From an uncultured Prevotellaceae bacterium (lineage in GTDB: Bacteria; Bacteroidota; Bacteroidia; Bacteroidales; Bacteroidaceae), in NCBI GenBank assembly GCA_900315745.1, contig ONAG01000006.1, positions 1 through 64,000 of the forward strand: a stretch of DNA of 64,000 nt, written 5' to 3'. This document shows, piece after piece, positions 16,234-25,838 of this stretch (its first letter is position 1; each line of letters starts with the position of its first letter). The notes under the pieces are model-generated. The model saw only the letters and a list, made by a program, of their open reading frames with translations, did not search any database and was not told the origin of the DNA. The position numbers and the translations under genes are program-made.

Positions 16234-16683
16234 TTAAGCAAGTAGTCGCTTCACAATGGTGGAAATGGCACGTCCGTCAGCTTTTCCTGCCATTTGCTTG
16301 CTGGCGATTCCCATGACCTTGCCCATGTCCTTCATGCCTGTGGCGCCTGTATCGGAAATGATGGCTTTCACGGCAGCTTCAATTTCTGCTTCACTAAGTG
16401 GCTGTGGCAGATAGCTCTCGATTACTGCAACTTGTGCCAACTCTCCATCAGCCAGGTCTTGCCTGTTCTTTTCAGCAAAAGTGGCTGCTGCCTCACGGCC
16501 TTGCTTGGCGAGCTTCTGAATTATCTTCAAGGCATCGGCATCTTCCAGGGTGTCGTTGGCACCTGGTGCTGTCTTTGCCTCTATGAATACTTTCTTAATG
16601 TTGCGAAGGGTCTCAAGACGAACTTTGTCGCGTGCTTTCATCGCAGACTTTATGTCTTCGCTTATTTGGTCGTATAATGTCAT
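16234..16683 (-). CDS. GatB/YqeY domain-containing protein
   Basis: The 149-residue protein belongs to the YqeY family, which resembles the C-terminal tRNA-binding domain of the amidotransferase subunit GatB. It begins MTLYDQISEDIKSAMKARDK and contains LETLRNIKKVFIEAK, SYLPQPLSEAEIEAAVKAII and GKVMGIASKQMAGKADGRAI. Its exact function is unknown. It is the last gene of the division cluster, 32 bases after ftsZ, and probably belongs to the same transcript. Confidence 0.92.
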   Translation of the reverse strand: MTLYDQISEDIKSAMKARDKVRLETLRNIKKVFIEAKTAPGANDTLEDADALKIIQKLAKQGREAAATFAEKNRQDLADGELAQVAVIESYLPQPLSEAEIEAAVKAIISDTGATGMKDMGKVMGIASKQMAGKADGRAISTIVKRLLA

Positions 16684-16715
16684 TTTCTTTTTATAAATAG
16701 AGTTGGGAATGCTGT

Positions 16716-18032
16716 TTAACCGAAGACAATTTTCGACGATGGGGTGTTGCTCTCGCTCTCGGTGTCTTTGTTTTCATTTTCGCCTGTTGATGTGCGGCAA
16801 ATGTCTTCAAGCAACTTGCGTGTTCTGCGGAGTGTTGGTGTGCTCTCCACTGCCAGGATGACATCCTCGTTGTCCAAGTCTTCTGGTTTGAAGATGAAGA
16901 TAGGTGGGCGACGCTTGTGAGGAGTGGGGTTGGTGTCACCGTAATAGTGGCCGCGACGATTTTCCCTGCGTATGCGGTCGTCCTCTTTCTTGGCTTGCAT
17001 TGTGGGGTCTATGGGCTTTCTTATATGAGAGCTCATGCCTTCTACGTCCTCAATGCCAAAGCCCGTAGCCAATATGGTGACCTTCACTTTCTTGCCCAAG
17101 TCTGGGTCAACAGCAAGACCCCACTTGATTTCGAAATCGTCTCCGAATTTCGCCATGAAGTCGTTCACATCGTTCATCTCTTCCATCATCAGACCGCCTG
17201 TCTCCTTGTCGTTTGCAAACGATATGCTGAGCAGGATCTTCTTAGAGTTGAACACGTCGTTGTCATTGAGCAATGGTGAGTGAAGTGCATCCTCAATGGC
17301 TTTTTTCACTCTGCCGTCACCCTCTCCATAACCTGTACTCATGATGGCGACGCCACCATCTTTCAAAACGGTGCGTACATCGTTGAAGTCAAGGTTGATT
17401 AGTCCGTGGACGGTGATGATTTCAGCAATGCTCCTGGCTGCCACACTCAATGTGTCGTCTGCTTTTGCAAAGGCATTGAGTACAGAGTAGTCGGGGTATA
17501 TCTCGCGAAGGCGCTCATTGTTGATTACAAGGAGGGCGTCCACATGTTTCGACATTTCTTCCACACCGTCGAGGGCTTGGTCTATCTTGTTGGAACCTTC
17601 AAAGCGGAATGGGATGGTTACTATGCCTACTGTGAGGATTCCCAGTTCTTTGGAAACGCGGGCGATGACGGGGGCTGCACCAGTGCCGGTGCCACCACCC
17701 ATGCCGGCGGTGATGAAAGACATCTTTGTGCCGTCGTTGAGCATGCGGCGGATGTCATCTTCACTTTCTTCGGCTGCTTTGCGGGCACGTTCAGGCTTGT
17801 TGCCTGCTCCCAGTCCCTCCTTGCCTAATTGGATGTGTACGGGTACGGGGGAGTCGTTGAGTGCTTGGCGGTCGGTATTGCATAATACGAAAGTCACCTC
17901 ATGGATGCCTTCTCGGTACATGTGGTTGACGGCATTGCCGCCGCCGCCACCCACGCCGATGACCTTGATGATGCAGTTCTCTTTTGGCAGTTCTTCGAAA
18001 TCGAGAACTTCTTGCTTATTGTCTTCTGCCAT
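16716..18032 (-). CDS. ftsZ: Cell division protein FtsZ
   Basis: The 438-residue tubulin-like GTPase forms the Z ring. The N-terminal nucleotide-binding domain has VIGVGGGGGNAVNHM, and the tubulin signature AGMGGGTGTGAAPVIA is near residue 105. The T7 loop region NLDFNDVRTVLKDGG follows. The C-terminal linker contains KKEDDRIRRENRRGHYYGD, a conserved-looking segment FKPEDLDNEDVILAVESTPT and then about 40 acidic, Ser/Thr-rich residues. The usual short FtsA-binding peptide at the extreme C-terminus is not obvious. It is 51 bases downstream of ftsA. Confidence 0.97.
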   Translation of the reverse strand: MAEDNKQEVLDFEELPKENCIIKVIGVGGGGGNAVNHMYREGIHEVTFVLCNTDRQALNDSPVPVHIQLGKEGLGAGNKPERARKAAEESEDDIRRMLNDGTKMSFITAGMGGGTGTGAAPVIARVSKELGILTVGIVTIPFRFEGSNKIDQALDGVEEMSKHVDALLVINNERLREIYPDYSVLNAFAKADDTLSVAARSIAEIITVHGLINLDFNDVRTVLKDGGVAIMSTGYGEGDGRVKKAIEDALHSPLLNDNDVFNSKKILLSISFANDKETGGLMMEEMNDVNDFMAKFGDDFEIKWGLAVDPDLGKKVKVTILATGFGIEDVEGMSSHIRKPIDPTMQAKKEDDRIRRENRRGHYYGDTNPTPHKRRPPIFIFKPEDLDNEDVILAVESTPTLRRTRKLLEDICRTSTGENENKDTESESNTPSSKIVFG

Positions 18033-18083
18033 GATAGTTGGTTTTTATATGTGCGACTATGAATGTTATCTGTCAAGTATTGA

Positions 18084-19541
18084 TTAGCGGTTTTCCTCAT
18101 CTGACTCTTCGGAAATCAGTTTCTTTCCGAATTCTTCAAAGGATTTTCTTGCACGTTGGAAGAAGCTTCCTTTCTTTTTCCCTGTTTGTGTCTCTTCAGA
18201 GGAGAGTTGTTCGTTTTCGCGTTTTGTCTGTTCTATTTTGCGCTGGCGCTCCTCTTCCATTCTCTTTTTCTCAGCTTCGGTCATCACCGTGCCTGGCCTT
18301 ATGTCACTCACAGGACGTGGCTTGGAGTGAAGGTCGCCAGTGGTGTTGCTGCCTGGCTGTTGGGTGAACAGGTCGGTATTGGGGTTGATTGTCTGACCAG
18401 CACAGTTGATGTCGCCTTTTGCAAGAAGTCCCAATGCTGTGTTCATCATGCCGTTGCGGGCATTGATGTCCTTGTCGGTGGAGGTGACATTTTGCACGAC
18501 CGTACCAGCAATGCGAATCTTCTGTATGTGGGTTTCGTTGGCGAATGCCTTCTTGATGTTGTTCAGGTTGGAGCCACCGCCGGTGAGGATGATGCCGCCA
18601 AGCAATTTGTCGTTGTATTCTTGTGGAACTTGATACCATGCATTTTGTACGATTTCGTTTACACGGGCTTCTACGATGTCAACGAAATCTTGCATCAAGA
18701 CAGTGCGTTCATTATCTATTGGAATCGTCTTGCCTGGCTCAATGTCATTGTTGTCGGTATATGCAGAGGCATATTTCAACTTCATTTCCTCTGCCTCGCT
18801 TTCTTCCATCTGAAGAGACGAAATGTCCTTGGTGATGTTGTTTCCACCCAGTGGGATGACAACAAGATGGCGAAGTATGTTCTTGTAATACACCAAGACG
18901 GTGGTGGTGTCGGCACCCAAATCTACGAGCATGCATCCGCTACGCATCTCAGCTTCGTTCAGCACGCTGTGTGCAAGAGCGATGGGCGACAAGTACATTT
19001 CTGCTATTGCAATATTTGCATTCTCGAAGCACTTGTTGAGATTGCGGTAGAACGACTTGCGGCACAAGATGTTGAGGAAATTGCCTTCAAGCTTGTTGCT
19101 CTGGATTCCCACAGGGTCGATTTGGTATTGTGTGCCAACCTTGTACTCCTGAGTGGCGGCATCCAATATCTCCAAGTCGGGATAAGACATGCTCCTGTTG
19201 TTATCCATCAATTCGTTGATGGTGTCTTGAGAGATTATGGTGTCGTCGGGCAGGGTCTTGACAATGACATTGCGGACACTGCGGATGGACTGGCCGCCTA
19301 CGCCTACGTACACTTGAGAGATTTCGGATTTGAGGAGGGTCTTCAACTTCTTGATGATGTTGATCAGACAAGCACTTGTCTTGTCTATGTTGTAAACAAC
19401 GCCTTTACGTATGCACGAGGTGGCGTCTTCCCTCACGACAGCCAGCACCTGGATGCTGCCGTCCATGCTCTTCTTGCCGGCGATGCCGGTAATCTTTGAA
19501 GAACCAAGTTCAATAGCTACGATGAATTCCTTTGCTGCCAT
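18084..19541 (-). CDS. ftsA: Cell division protein FtsA
   Basis: The 485-residue actin-like protein tethers FtsZ to the membrane. It begins with FIVAIELGSSKITGIAGKKS (phosphate-1 motif), then has the SHS2-inserted 1C region, LVDLGADTTTVLVYYKNI (phosphate-2) and GGIILTGGGSNLNNIKKAF (adenosine motif). The C-terminal 90 residues are a charged linker (EAEKKRMEEERQRKIEQTKR) ending in SFFQRARKSFEEFGKKLISE, a likely amphipathic membrane-targeting helix. It lies between ftsQ and ftsZ, as expected. Confidence 0.96.
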   Translation of the reverse strand: MAAKEFIVAIELGSSKITGIAGKKSMDGSIQVLAVVREDATSCIRKGVVYNIDKTSACLINIIKKLKTLLKSEISQVYVGVGGQSIRSVRNVIVKTLPDDTIISQDTINELMDNNRSMSYPDLEILDAATQEYKVGTQYQIDPVGIQSNKLEGNFLNILCRKSFYRNLNKCFENANIAIAEMYLSPIALAHSVLNEAEMRSGCMLVDLGADTTTVLVYYKNILRHLVVIPLGGNNITKDISSLQMEESEAEEMKLKYASAYTDNNDIEPGKTIPIDNERTVLMQDFVDIVEARVNEIVQNAWYQVPQEYNDKLLGGIILTGGGSNLNNIKKAFANETHIQKIRIAGTVVQNVTSTDKDINARNGMMNTALGLLAKGDINCAGQTINPNTDLFTQQPGSNTTGDLHSKPRPVSDIRPGTVMTEAEKKRMEEERQRKIEQTKRENEQLSSEETQTGKKKGSFFQRARKSFEEFGKKLISEESDEENR

Positions 19542-19599
19542 ATTATTTTGAATATATTTTTTTTGTTCAGTTGCTGCTGAAAATTAATAGTATCTTGTG

Positions 19600-20487
19600 T
19601 TATGCTTGTGGCTTTGCCTCTGTTGTTTTATTGGTCGTTTCTTTCTTTTCTGCATTGGGATTTTCTGGTATTGCTGTCTTGGTGCTTGCACCTCCAGACT
19701 TGTTCCGTCTGCAGATTATCTGGTTGTCAAACTCCAGGTTCACGTATTCGTATTTGTTCCATCCCACCTTGTCGAGACCATAACGGTAGAATTTCAAGAG
19801 ACGATTGAATTTGTTCTCTACAAATCTGTTGATATTGCGCTCGCGACGTGACTTGTCGCTGCTTTCCGGCAATCTGCCAAGACATACTATGTGGTCTCCC
19901 ACTCGTGGGACGATTTCAATGCTTTTGTCGGGGAGTATGTTCACCTGTTCCACTTGGTTCTTCCATAGGTCGTTCCCTAATATCCATTCCACCAATTTTG
20001 TCACATAATTCTGGGCATACCGCTTGCTTATGGCACCTGTGACCACTATCAAGTCTGAAGAGTAGTGCTCACCCTGCATGATTTCTCCATCTACATCAAT
20101 GAAGTAGTCTTCTCCATTGTTGCTCATGACCCTGTACATTGGTAGGCGTTGGGTAACTCTTATTCCCACACTGCCTGATTGAGTCTTGAAACACTCCACG
20201 CTATTGATGAAGCTGTTGGATTGGAGGGTGTTCTCTATGCTCCTTAAATCTACAAGCGACATCTTTTTACCATTGGGATAGAGATGCTGGTTGGTGAGCA
20301 AGCGTTTCACTTCCGACGCACTGAGAAATCCACATGAATCCTTGTCAGCAATGGATATGTTCACTTTGTTGCATACCTCATTGCTTCTTTCAGGTTTGTT
20401 GAAAGCAGTCATAGCCAACACCAGATAGATGGCAAGTATGGTGTTGAGTATTGCAAATGTGGTCTTCTTCCAGTTGATATACATCAT
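19600..20487 (-). CDS. ftsQ: Cell division protein FtsQ
   Basis: The 295-residue bitopic membrane protein links early and late divisome parts. It has a short cytoplasmic start, a transmembrane helix (FAILNTILAIYLVLAMTAF, about residues 11-29), and a periplasmic POTRA-like region around CGFLSASEVKRLLTNQHLYP. The FtsQ beta domain includes YFIDVDGEIMQ and NLEFDNQIICRRNK. The final 30 residues are a low-complexity Lys/Thr/Glu/Pro tail. Its ATG overlaps the murC stop by four bases, so translation is probably coupled. Confidence 0.92.
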   Translation of the reverse strand: MMYINWKKTTFAILNTILAIYLVLAMTAFNKPERSNEVCNKVNISIADKDSCGFLSASEVKRLLTNQHLYPNGKKMSLVDLRSIENTLQSNSFINSVECFKTQSGSVGIRVTQRLPMYRVMSNNGEDYFIDVDGEIMQGEHYSSDLIVVTGAISKRYAQNYVTKLVEWILGNDLWKNQVEQVNILPDKSIEIVPRVGDHIVCLGRLPESSDKSRRERNINRFVENKFNRLLKFYRYGLDKVGWNKYEYVNLEFDNQIICRRNKSGGASTKTAIPENPNAEKKETTNKTTEAKPQA

Positions 20488-21860
20488 TTTTCCTTTAGAA
20501 TGTTTGCTATGGAGGATGCATAATTGTCCAAATCACCGGCACCAAGAATGATGAGAACATCGAAATCACGACTTTTTACATAGTCGAGCACTTCCTCCTT
20601 CTTGATCAGGTGGCGCTCTATGCCAGGGCGTAAGTTGTCGTAGATGAGGCGTGACGTCACACCTGGTATCGGTTTTTCTCGTGCAGGGTAGATTTCGCAT
20701 AGTATCACCTCGTCGAGCAGGCTCAGGCTATCAGCAAATTCCTTGTAGAAGTCGTGTGTGCGACTGTACAGATGTGGTTGGAAAAGTGCGGTGACCTTGC
20801 GGTTGCGGTATAGCTCGCGGATGCTTTTTGCACTTTGGTATATTTCGATGGGGTGGTGGGCGTAGTCGCTTAGCACCACATGGCGGTTGTCTTTCAGCTT
20901 GAAGTCAAACCTGCGTTCCACTCCTTGGTAGGTGCGCATGCCCTCGCGAAGTTCTTCATCGGTGCATCCGCTCAACTGCGCCATGCCCATGGCGGCTATG
21001 GCATTGTCTATGTTGATGGGTACAGGCTGCCCCAGGGAGATGTCCTTCACACAGCTGATGGGCGAGATGAAGTCGAAGGTGATTTCTCCATTCTCGATTA
21101 CTATGTTTTCAGCATGGAAGTCGCCTTCGTCGCGACTGTATGTGTAGGTGCGTACACCTTCTCCAACATCAGCTTTCATTTCCAAGCCAACATGGATGAT
21201 GAGTGCGCCGCCTGGCTGTATCAGTGTGGTGTAATGGCGGAAGCTTTCAAGGTATGCTTCTTTTGTGCCATAGATGTCGAGATGGTCTGGGTCTGTTGCT
21301 GTGATGACGGTTGCCCATGGCCTAAGCCAGTGGAACGAACGGTCGTACTCGTCAGCTTCAATCACCACATAGTCGCTGTCAGAGAGTATGTAGTTGGTTC
21401 CGTAGTTCTTTGTTATGCCCCCAAGGAATGCGTTGCAGTCCAGGTGGCTTTGGTGCATTATATGGGCACACATAGACGACGTGGTGGTCTTGCCATGAGT
21501 GCCTGCCACACACAAACCTTTGTGAGACCTTGTTAGGGTGCCCAGCACCTGTGCTCGTTTCTGAAGGTCGAATCCTCCTTTTTTGAAATAGGCGAGTTCG
21601 CTGTGGTCTTCAGGGATGGCAGGGGTATATATCACAAGTGTTGTGTCTGCATCTCGGCATGGCTCGGGGATGAGTTTTGTGTCGTCCACATAATGCAGGT
21701 GCATGCCTTCTTCTTCCAGGTGGGAAGTTAGTGGGGTAGGGGTCTTGTCATATCCTGCCACAAACATTCCCTTGTGAAGGAAATAGCGAGCCAGTGCGCT
21801 CATGCCGATGCCACCCGCTCCTATAAAATATACTGACTGTATTTCTTTTCTTGTGCTCAT
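20484..21860 (-). CDS. murC: UDP-N-acetylmuramate--L-alanine ligase
   Basis: The 458-residue cytoplasmic ATP-dependent ligase adds L-Ala to UDP-MurNAc. The UDP-binding Rossmann start is YFIGAGGIGMSALARYFLHK, the ATP loop GTHGKTTTSSMCAHI, and the central domain has EADEYDRSFHWLRPWATVIT and TDPDHLDIYG. The C-terminal domain has SDYAHHPIEI and LFQPHLYSRT. It lies four bases after murG and overlaps ftsQ by four bases. Confidence 0.97.
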   Translation of the reverse strand: MSTRKEIQSVYFIGAGGIGMSALARYFLHKGMFVAGYDKTPTPLTSHLEEEGMHLHYVDDTKLIPEPCRDADTTLVIYTPAIPEDHSELAYFKKGGFDLQKRAQVLGTLTRSHKGLCVAGTHGKTTTSSMCAHIMHQSHLDCNAFLGGITKNYGTNYILSDSDYVVIEADEYDRSFHWLRPWATVITATDPDHLDIYGTKEAYLESFRHYTTLIQPGGALIIHVGLEMKADVGEGVRTYTYSRDEGDFHAENIVIENGEITFDFISPISCVKDISLGQPVPINIDNAIAAMGMAQLSGCTDEELREGMRTYQGVERRFDFKLKDNRHVVLSDYAHHPIEIYQSAKSIRELYRNRKVTALFQPHLYSRTHDFYKEFADSLSLLDEVILCEIYPAREKPIPGVTSRLIYDNLRPGIERHLIKKEEVLDYVKSRDFDVLIILGAGDLDNYASSIANILKEK

Positions 21861-21863
21861 GTA

Positions 21864-22985
21864 TCAGTATGTTGTCGTTTTTCTTGCAAGTTCTATCACT
21901 CTGTCTGCTATTATTTCAGCAGAATTTTTCTTGCCAAGCGAAAGGATGTTTTTGCTAAGGGATGCCAGATGTGCGGAATCGCCCACTGTCTCAATGGCTG
22001 TCCTCAGCAGAATGTCTGCGGCTTGGTCGTCGGCAACATGAATGGCGGCACCCTTGTTCACAAGTGCCATGGCATTGTGATATTGGTGATTCTCTGCCAC
22101 ATTGGGTGATGGTACCAGAATGACTGGCTTGCCCAAAAGGCAAAACTCTGAAATGCTGCTGGCTCCAGCACGGCTTACCACCAAGTCGGCTGCTCGATAG
22201 GCGGCACCCATGTCGTCTATGAAGGCTGTAACCTTGAGGTTTTTTATGGGCTTGTGCTGACCAAGGGCTTCCTTGATGCTCTCATGATAATATTTGCCTG
22301 TCTGCCATAGTATCTCTACATCGCTTCCCTCTACCATTTCAAGATGTTGAAGCACACTTTGGTTCAGGGTGCGGGCTCCAAGGCTTCCTCCTACTATGAG
22401 GACGATTTTGCGGGATGGGTCAAGCCCAAGCTTTTGTGCTGCGGCTTCGCGAGTAAGGGTCGTCTCAAGTAATTGCTGACGCACGGGATTTCCCAAATTC
22501 TCTATCTTCTCTGCAGGGAAGAATTTCTCCATGCCATCATAGGCTACGCATATCTTCTGAACTTTCTTTGCCAATAGCTTGTTGGTCACTCCTGCGTATG
22601 AGTTTTGCTCTTGTATGAGGCATGGTATGCCCATTGAGGCGCATTGGTTGAGAGTGGGACCGCTGGCATAGCCTCCTACGCCTACTGCCACCATTGGACG
22701 GAATTGGCGAATGATGCTCTTTGCCATACGCTGGCTTTTCCAAATCTTCCAAAGCACAACAAAGTTGCGTAGATAGTTCTTCCTGTCGAAACCACAGATG
22801 GGTAGCCCCTTGATGGCATATCCTGCTGCAGGGACACGCTCCATCTCCATGCGGCCTTGGGCTCCTACAAAGAGGATTTCTGCTTCTGGCTGCTTGGATT
22901 TTATGGCATTGGCTATCGAAATGGCAGGGAAAATATGGCCTCCCGTGCCACCACCACTGATTATCAATCTTAACTTTTCGCTCAT
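21864..22985 (-). CDS. murG: UDP-GlcNAc:undecaprenyl-PP-MurNAc-pentapeptide GlcNAc transferase
   Basis: The 373-residue GT28 glycosyltransferase converts lipid I to lipid II at the inner face of the membrane. It has the N-terminal glycine-rich loop ISGGGTGGHIFPAISIA, the second loop VGVGGYASGPTL, the C-terminal VGGSLGARTLNQSV, and the donor-binding SRAGASSISEF and VPSPNVAENHQYHNA. All expected loops are intact. A candidate vegetative promoter lies just upstream at 23003-23034, so murG and the genes after it may also be expressed independently of the mraZ promoter. Confidence 0.97.
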   Translation of the reverse strand: MSEKLRLIISGGGTGGHIFPAISIANAIKSKQPEAEILFVGAQGRMEMERVPAAGYAIKGLPICGFDRKNYLRNFVVLWKIWKSQRMAKSIIRQFRPMVAVGVGGYASGPTLNQCASMGIPCLIQEQNSYAGVTNKLLAKKVQKICVAYDGMEKFFPAEKIENLGNPVRQQLLETTLTREAAAQKLGLDPSRKIVLIVGGSLGARTLNQSVLQHLEMVEGSDVEILWQTGKYYHESIKEALGQHKPIKNLKVTAFIDDMGAAYRAADLVVSRAGASSISEFCLLGKPVILVPSPNVAENHQYHNAMALVNKGAAIHVADDQAADILLRTAIETVGDSAHLASLSKNILSLGKKNSAEIIADRVIELARKTTTY

Positions 22986-23002
22986 AGCTTGAGTTTTAAC
23001 TG

Positions 23003-23034
23003 CAAAAGTAACTATTTTTTTCCTCTTTATGCAA
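23003..23034 (-). promoter_or_regulatory. Candidate internal promoter before murG
   Basis: In the 126-base ftsW-murG gap, the widest in the cluster, the minus strand has TTG (23032-23034), a 21-base spacer and TACTTTTG (23003-23010). This fits the primary sigma consensus. The start would be about 12 bases before the murG ATG. Confidence 0.65.
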
Positions 23035-23111
23035 TTTTATTTGCATTTTATTTGGCTACACTTAACAAAAAAAACTTCCTTCTTGTTTCTTTGTCACATC
23101 GACAACAAGTC

Positions 23112-24374
23112 TCAGGCAAGTTTGCTTCCCATTGTAGTGGAACTCTTGCGTTTTGCAGAAATGCTTACGCTGAGAATGGCTCCGATGTAGATGCAGTTGA
23201 TTATTGTAGAGGTGCCGCCTTTGCTTATTAGTGGCAGTGGCTGTCCTGTGACAGGTGCCAGTCCCACGGCAACCATCATGTTGAACATGGCTTGCAGGAC
23301 AAGCAGCAGGGCGAGTCCCATTACCAAAAAGGCTGGGAAATTGTTGGCGCAACGATCGGCTATTCTACCAGAACGCCAAAGCAGGAAAATGTAGAGAAAC
23401 ATTACGAAGATGCCTCCGGCGAGTCCCAATTCCTCTATGATGATGGCATAGATGAAGTCGGAAAATGCTTGTGGCAGAAGGTCGCGTGCTTCGGAATTGC
23501 CAGGACCCTTGCCCACGATTTCTGAAGAAGCGATGGCTATGTTGGAATATCCTACTTGTGCGTCAACGTTGAGGTCGAATTCCTCTGGAGACACGTCTTT
23601 CCTGTCTGTGAATTTCAAGATGCGTCCTTTCCATGTGTCTGCCCTGTGGAAGAGTTTCTCAATTGCATTGGCTTCTTTCTTCGTTTTTCCTTCCACTTGC
23701 TCTGTGAGGTTGTTCTTGTCATTGACATTTTTTACGCCGTTGTCTTTTCCTATAAGCAGGACAAGCGACAGTATTATTAGCCCTGTCAATGCAAGGAAGC
23801 CCACAAGTCGCCCTATTTTCTTGAGAGATACTCCACCATAGAACATCATGCAGATGACCACAAGGCTTATAAGTGCGGCTGTTGAGAAGTTCTCGAAGAA
23901 GATGAGAAATATAAGGGGGCACGATACGATGAGCACGTATTTGAATGTTTTTTCTTCAGTACCGTTTTCTGTCTGCATGGCACTGAGAATCTGCGCCACG
24001 GCAAGAACAATCGTGCCTTTGGCTATTTCGGATGGCTGAAATTGTATTCCTAATATTGACACCCATCGTTGTGCTCCATTCGTTGTTTGGCCTGCGGCAA
24101 GCACCCATAAGAGTGACAGGGCTGAAAAGATTATCAAGAAGATTGTAGCTATCTTGAAATACTTGCAGTCTATGTTTTGAACTACTACCATAAGCACCAA
24201 CCCTACAAACAGGATGCCGCCGTGCTTGAGGATGGGACCCCAGTAGTTGGGCTTGTTGTATGTAAGGGTGCTACTTGAGCTGAACACCTCGATAAGACTG
24301 ATAATGCAAAGGAAAAAGAATATCATCCAGATGACCTTGTCTCCCTTGAATATGTTGCCAATAGATATTTTCAT
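23112..24374 (-). CDS. ftsW: Lipid II polymerase FtsW (SEDS family)
   Basis: The 420-residue multi-pass membrane protein of the SEDS family polymerises septal peptidoglycan with FtsI. Conserved segments include ISLIEVFSSSSTLTY, QRWVSILGIQFQPSEIAKG, PGNSEARDLLPQAFSDFIYA and PLISKGGTSTIINC. Compared with Escherichia coli FtsW, a hydrophilic insertion of about 60 residues (from VKNVNDKNNLTEQVEG to SPEEFDLNVDAQ) precedes GYSNIAIASSEIVGKGPGNS. Similar insertions are common in Bacteroidota. It lies between murD and murG. Confidence 0.95.
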   Translation of the reverse strand: MKISIGNIFKGDKVIWMIFFFLCIISLIEVFSSSSTLTYNKPNYWGPILKHGGILFVGLVLMVVVQNIDCKYFKIATIFLIIFSALSLLWVLAAGQTTNGAQRWVSILGIQFQPSEIAKGTIVLAVAQILSAMQTENGTEEKTFKYVLIVSCPLIFLIFFENFSTAALISLVVICMMFYGGVSLKKIGRLVGFLALTGLIILSLVLLIGKDNGVKNVNDKNNLTEQVEGKTKKEANAIEKLFHRADTWKGRILKFTDRKDVSPEEFDLNVDAQVGYSNIAIASSEIVGKGPGNSEARDLLPQAFSDFIYAIIIEELGLAGGIFVMFLYIFLLWRSGRIADRCANNFPAFLVMGLALLLVLQAMFNMMVAVGLAPVTGQPLPLISKGGTSTIINCIYIGAILSVSISAKRKSSTTMGSKLA

Positions 24375-24424
24375 GTGCTCTTGTTCACTTGTTTAGCAAT
24401 GATTTGTGGAGTTTCTTCGTGATG

Positions 24425-25756
24425 TTAAAGGCTGCGAACCAAGGATTTGAATTGGTCGCCTCGGTCTTCCATGTTCTTGAACAAGTCGAAACTTGCACAG
24501 CATGGGCTGAGGAGAACGGTGTCGCCTGGTTGGGCAAGTTCATAACATGCTGATACGCAGTCGTTCATGCTGTGAGTGTCGCGGATGGGTATGCCCATTC
24601 CGTCGAAGAAATTGTGCAACTTGCTGTTATCGGCTCCCAAAAAGACCAATGCGCGGCATTTCTTTTGCACCAATTCCCTTATTTCCTCATAGTCGTTGCC
24701 TTTGTCCTTGCCGCCGATGATGAGCACTGTGGGTGAGTCCATGCTTTCCAATGCATACCAGCAGGCATCCACATTGGTGGCCTTGGAATCGTTCACATAG
24801 CGCACGCCACGCACGGTGGCTACTCGTTCCAGACGATGCTCCACACCGGGGAAGTCGCTGAGGCTCTTGCGGATATAATCCTTGTGGATGCCGGCAATGT
24901 TGGATGCCAGTCCTGCGGCAAGTGAGTTGTATATGTTGTGCTTGCCTGTGAGGCTTAGCTCTTCTTGCTCCATGTTGAAGGGGGTGGGCTCCTCCAGTTT
25001 GTACATGCCTTCTTCGATATAGCCTATCGAGCCTTTTTCCTTTAACTCGGAGAATGGGTATTGGATGGCTTTGATGTCATATTTTTCCAATTCTCTCTTT
25101 ATGATGGGGTCGTCGTTCCAGTAAATGAAACTGTCGTCGCTTGTCTGGTTTTGAATGATTCGCATCTTTGAGTCAACATAGTTCTGCATGCAGTTGCCAT
25201 AACGGTCCAGATGGTCTGGAGTGATGTTTAGCAGAATGGCTATGTTGGCGCGGAAATCATACATGTTGTCCAGCTGGAATGAGCTAAGTTCTATGATGTA
25301 ATACTCATGTGGCTCTTCTGCCACTTGCAAGGCGAGGCTCCTGCCTATGTTGCCTGCAAGGCCTACGTTGTATCCGGCTGTCTTGAAAATGTGGTAGATA
25401 AGCGATGTTGTTGTGGTCTTGCCGTTGCTGCCGGTGATGCATATCATCTTGGAGTGAGTGTAGCGCCCAGCAAACTCTATTTCGCTTATTATGTGAATGC
25501 CTTTCTCGATGGCTTTTTTCACAATGGGGGCTTCGTTGGGGATGCCGGGGCTTTTTATTATCTCCTCGGATGCAAGTATCTTGTCCTCGCTGTGATGGCA
25601 TTCTTCCCACTCTATGCCGTGGCTGTCGAGCATTTGCTTGTACTTGTCCTTTATGGACGACATGTCTGATACGAATACGTCGTAACCTTCTTTCTTTGCC
25701 AAGACGGCGGCACCTGCGCCACTCTCGCCTGCGCCAAGTATTGCTATTTTCTTCAT
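24425..25756 (-). CDS. murD: UDP-N-acetylmuramoylalanine--D-glutamate ligase
   Basis: The ATG at 25756 gives 443 residues and the normal MurD start MKKIAILGAGESGAGAAVLA. The extra 23 codons upstream are not conserved in the family. The enzyme adds D-Glu to UDP-MurNAc-L-Ala. The ATP loop is ICITGSNGKTTTTSLIYHI, followed by ELSSFQLDNMYDFRANIAIL, NITPDHLDRYG and NDSKATNVDACWYALE. The C-terminus has VLLSPCCASFDLFKNMEDRG. It lies 82 bases after mraY. Confidence 0.97.
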   Translation of the reverse strand: MKKIAILGAGESGAGAAVLAKKEGYDVFVSDMSSIKDKYKQMLDSHGIEWEECHHSEDKILASEEIIKSPGIPNEAPIVKKAIEKGIHIISEIEFAGRYTHSKMICITGSNGKTTTTSLIYHIFKTAGYNVGLAGNIGRSLALQVAEEPHEYYIIELSSFQLDNMYDFRANIAILLNITPDHLDRYGNCMQNYVDSKMRIIQNQTSDDSFIYWNDDPIIKRELEKYDIKAIQYPFSELKEKGSIGYIEEGMYKLEEPTPFNMEQEELSLTGKHNIYNSLAAGLASNIAGIHKDYIRKSLSDFPGVEHRLERVATVRGVRYVNDSKATNVDACWYALESMDSPTVLIIGGKDKGNDYEEIRELVQKKCRALVFLGADNSKLHNFFDGMGIPIRDTHSMNDCVSACYELAQPGDTVLLSPCCASFDLFKNMEDRGDQFKSLVRSL

Positions 25757-25838
25757 TTCCAATCTTTTGTTTTCGCTTTTTGTTCTTGTTCTTCTATTAA
25801 TATGATTCATGTTGGGCATTCTCACGAATGCAAAGAGT

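Noticed and set aside
18156-19499. 447-codon open frame antisense to ftsA
   Set aside because: It mirrors ftsA exactly, has no family resemblance, and ftsA has all its motifs on the other strand. Long antisense frames arise from codon bias.
20880-21536. 218-codon frame antisense to murC
   Set aside because: It is a shadow of murC, whose ligase motifs are all on the minus strand.
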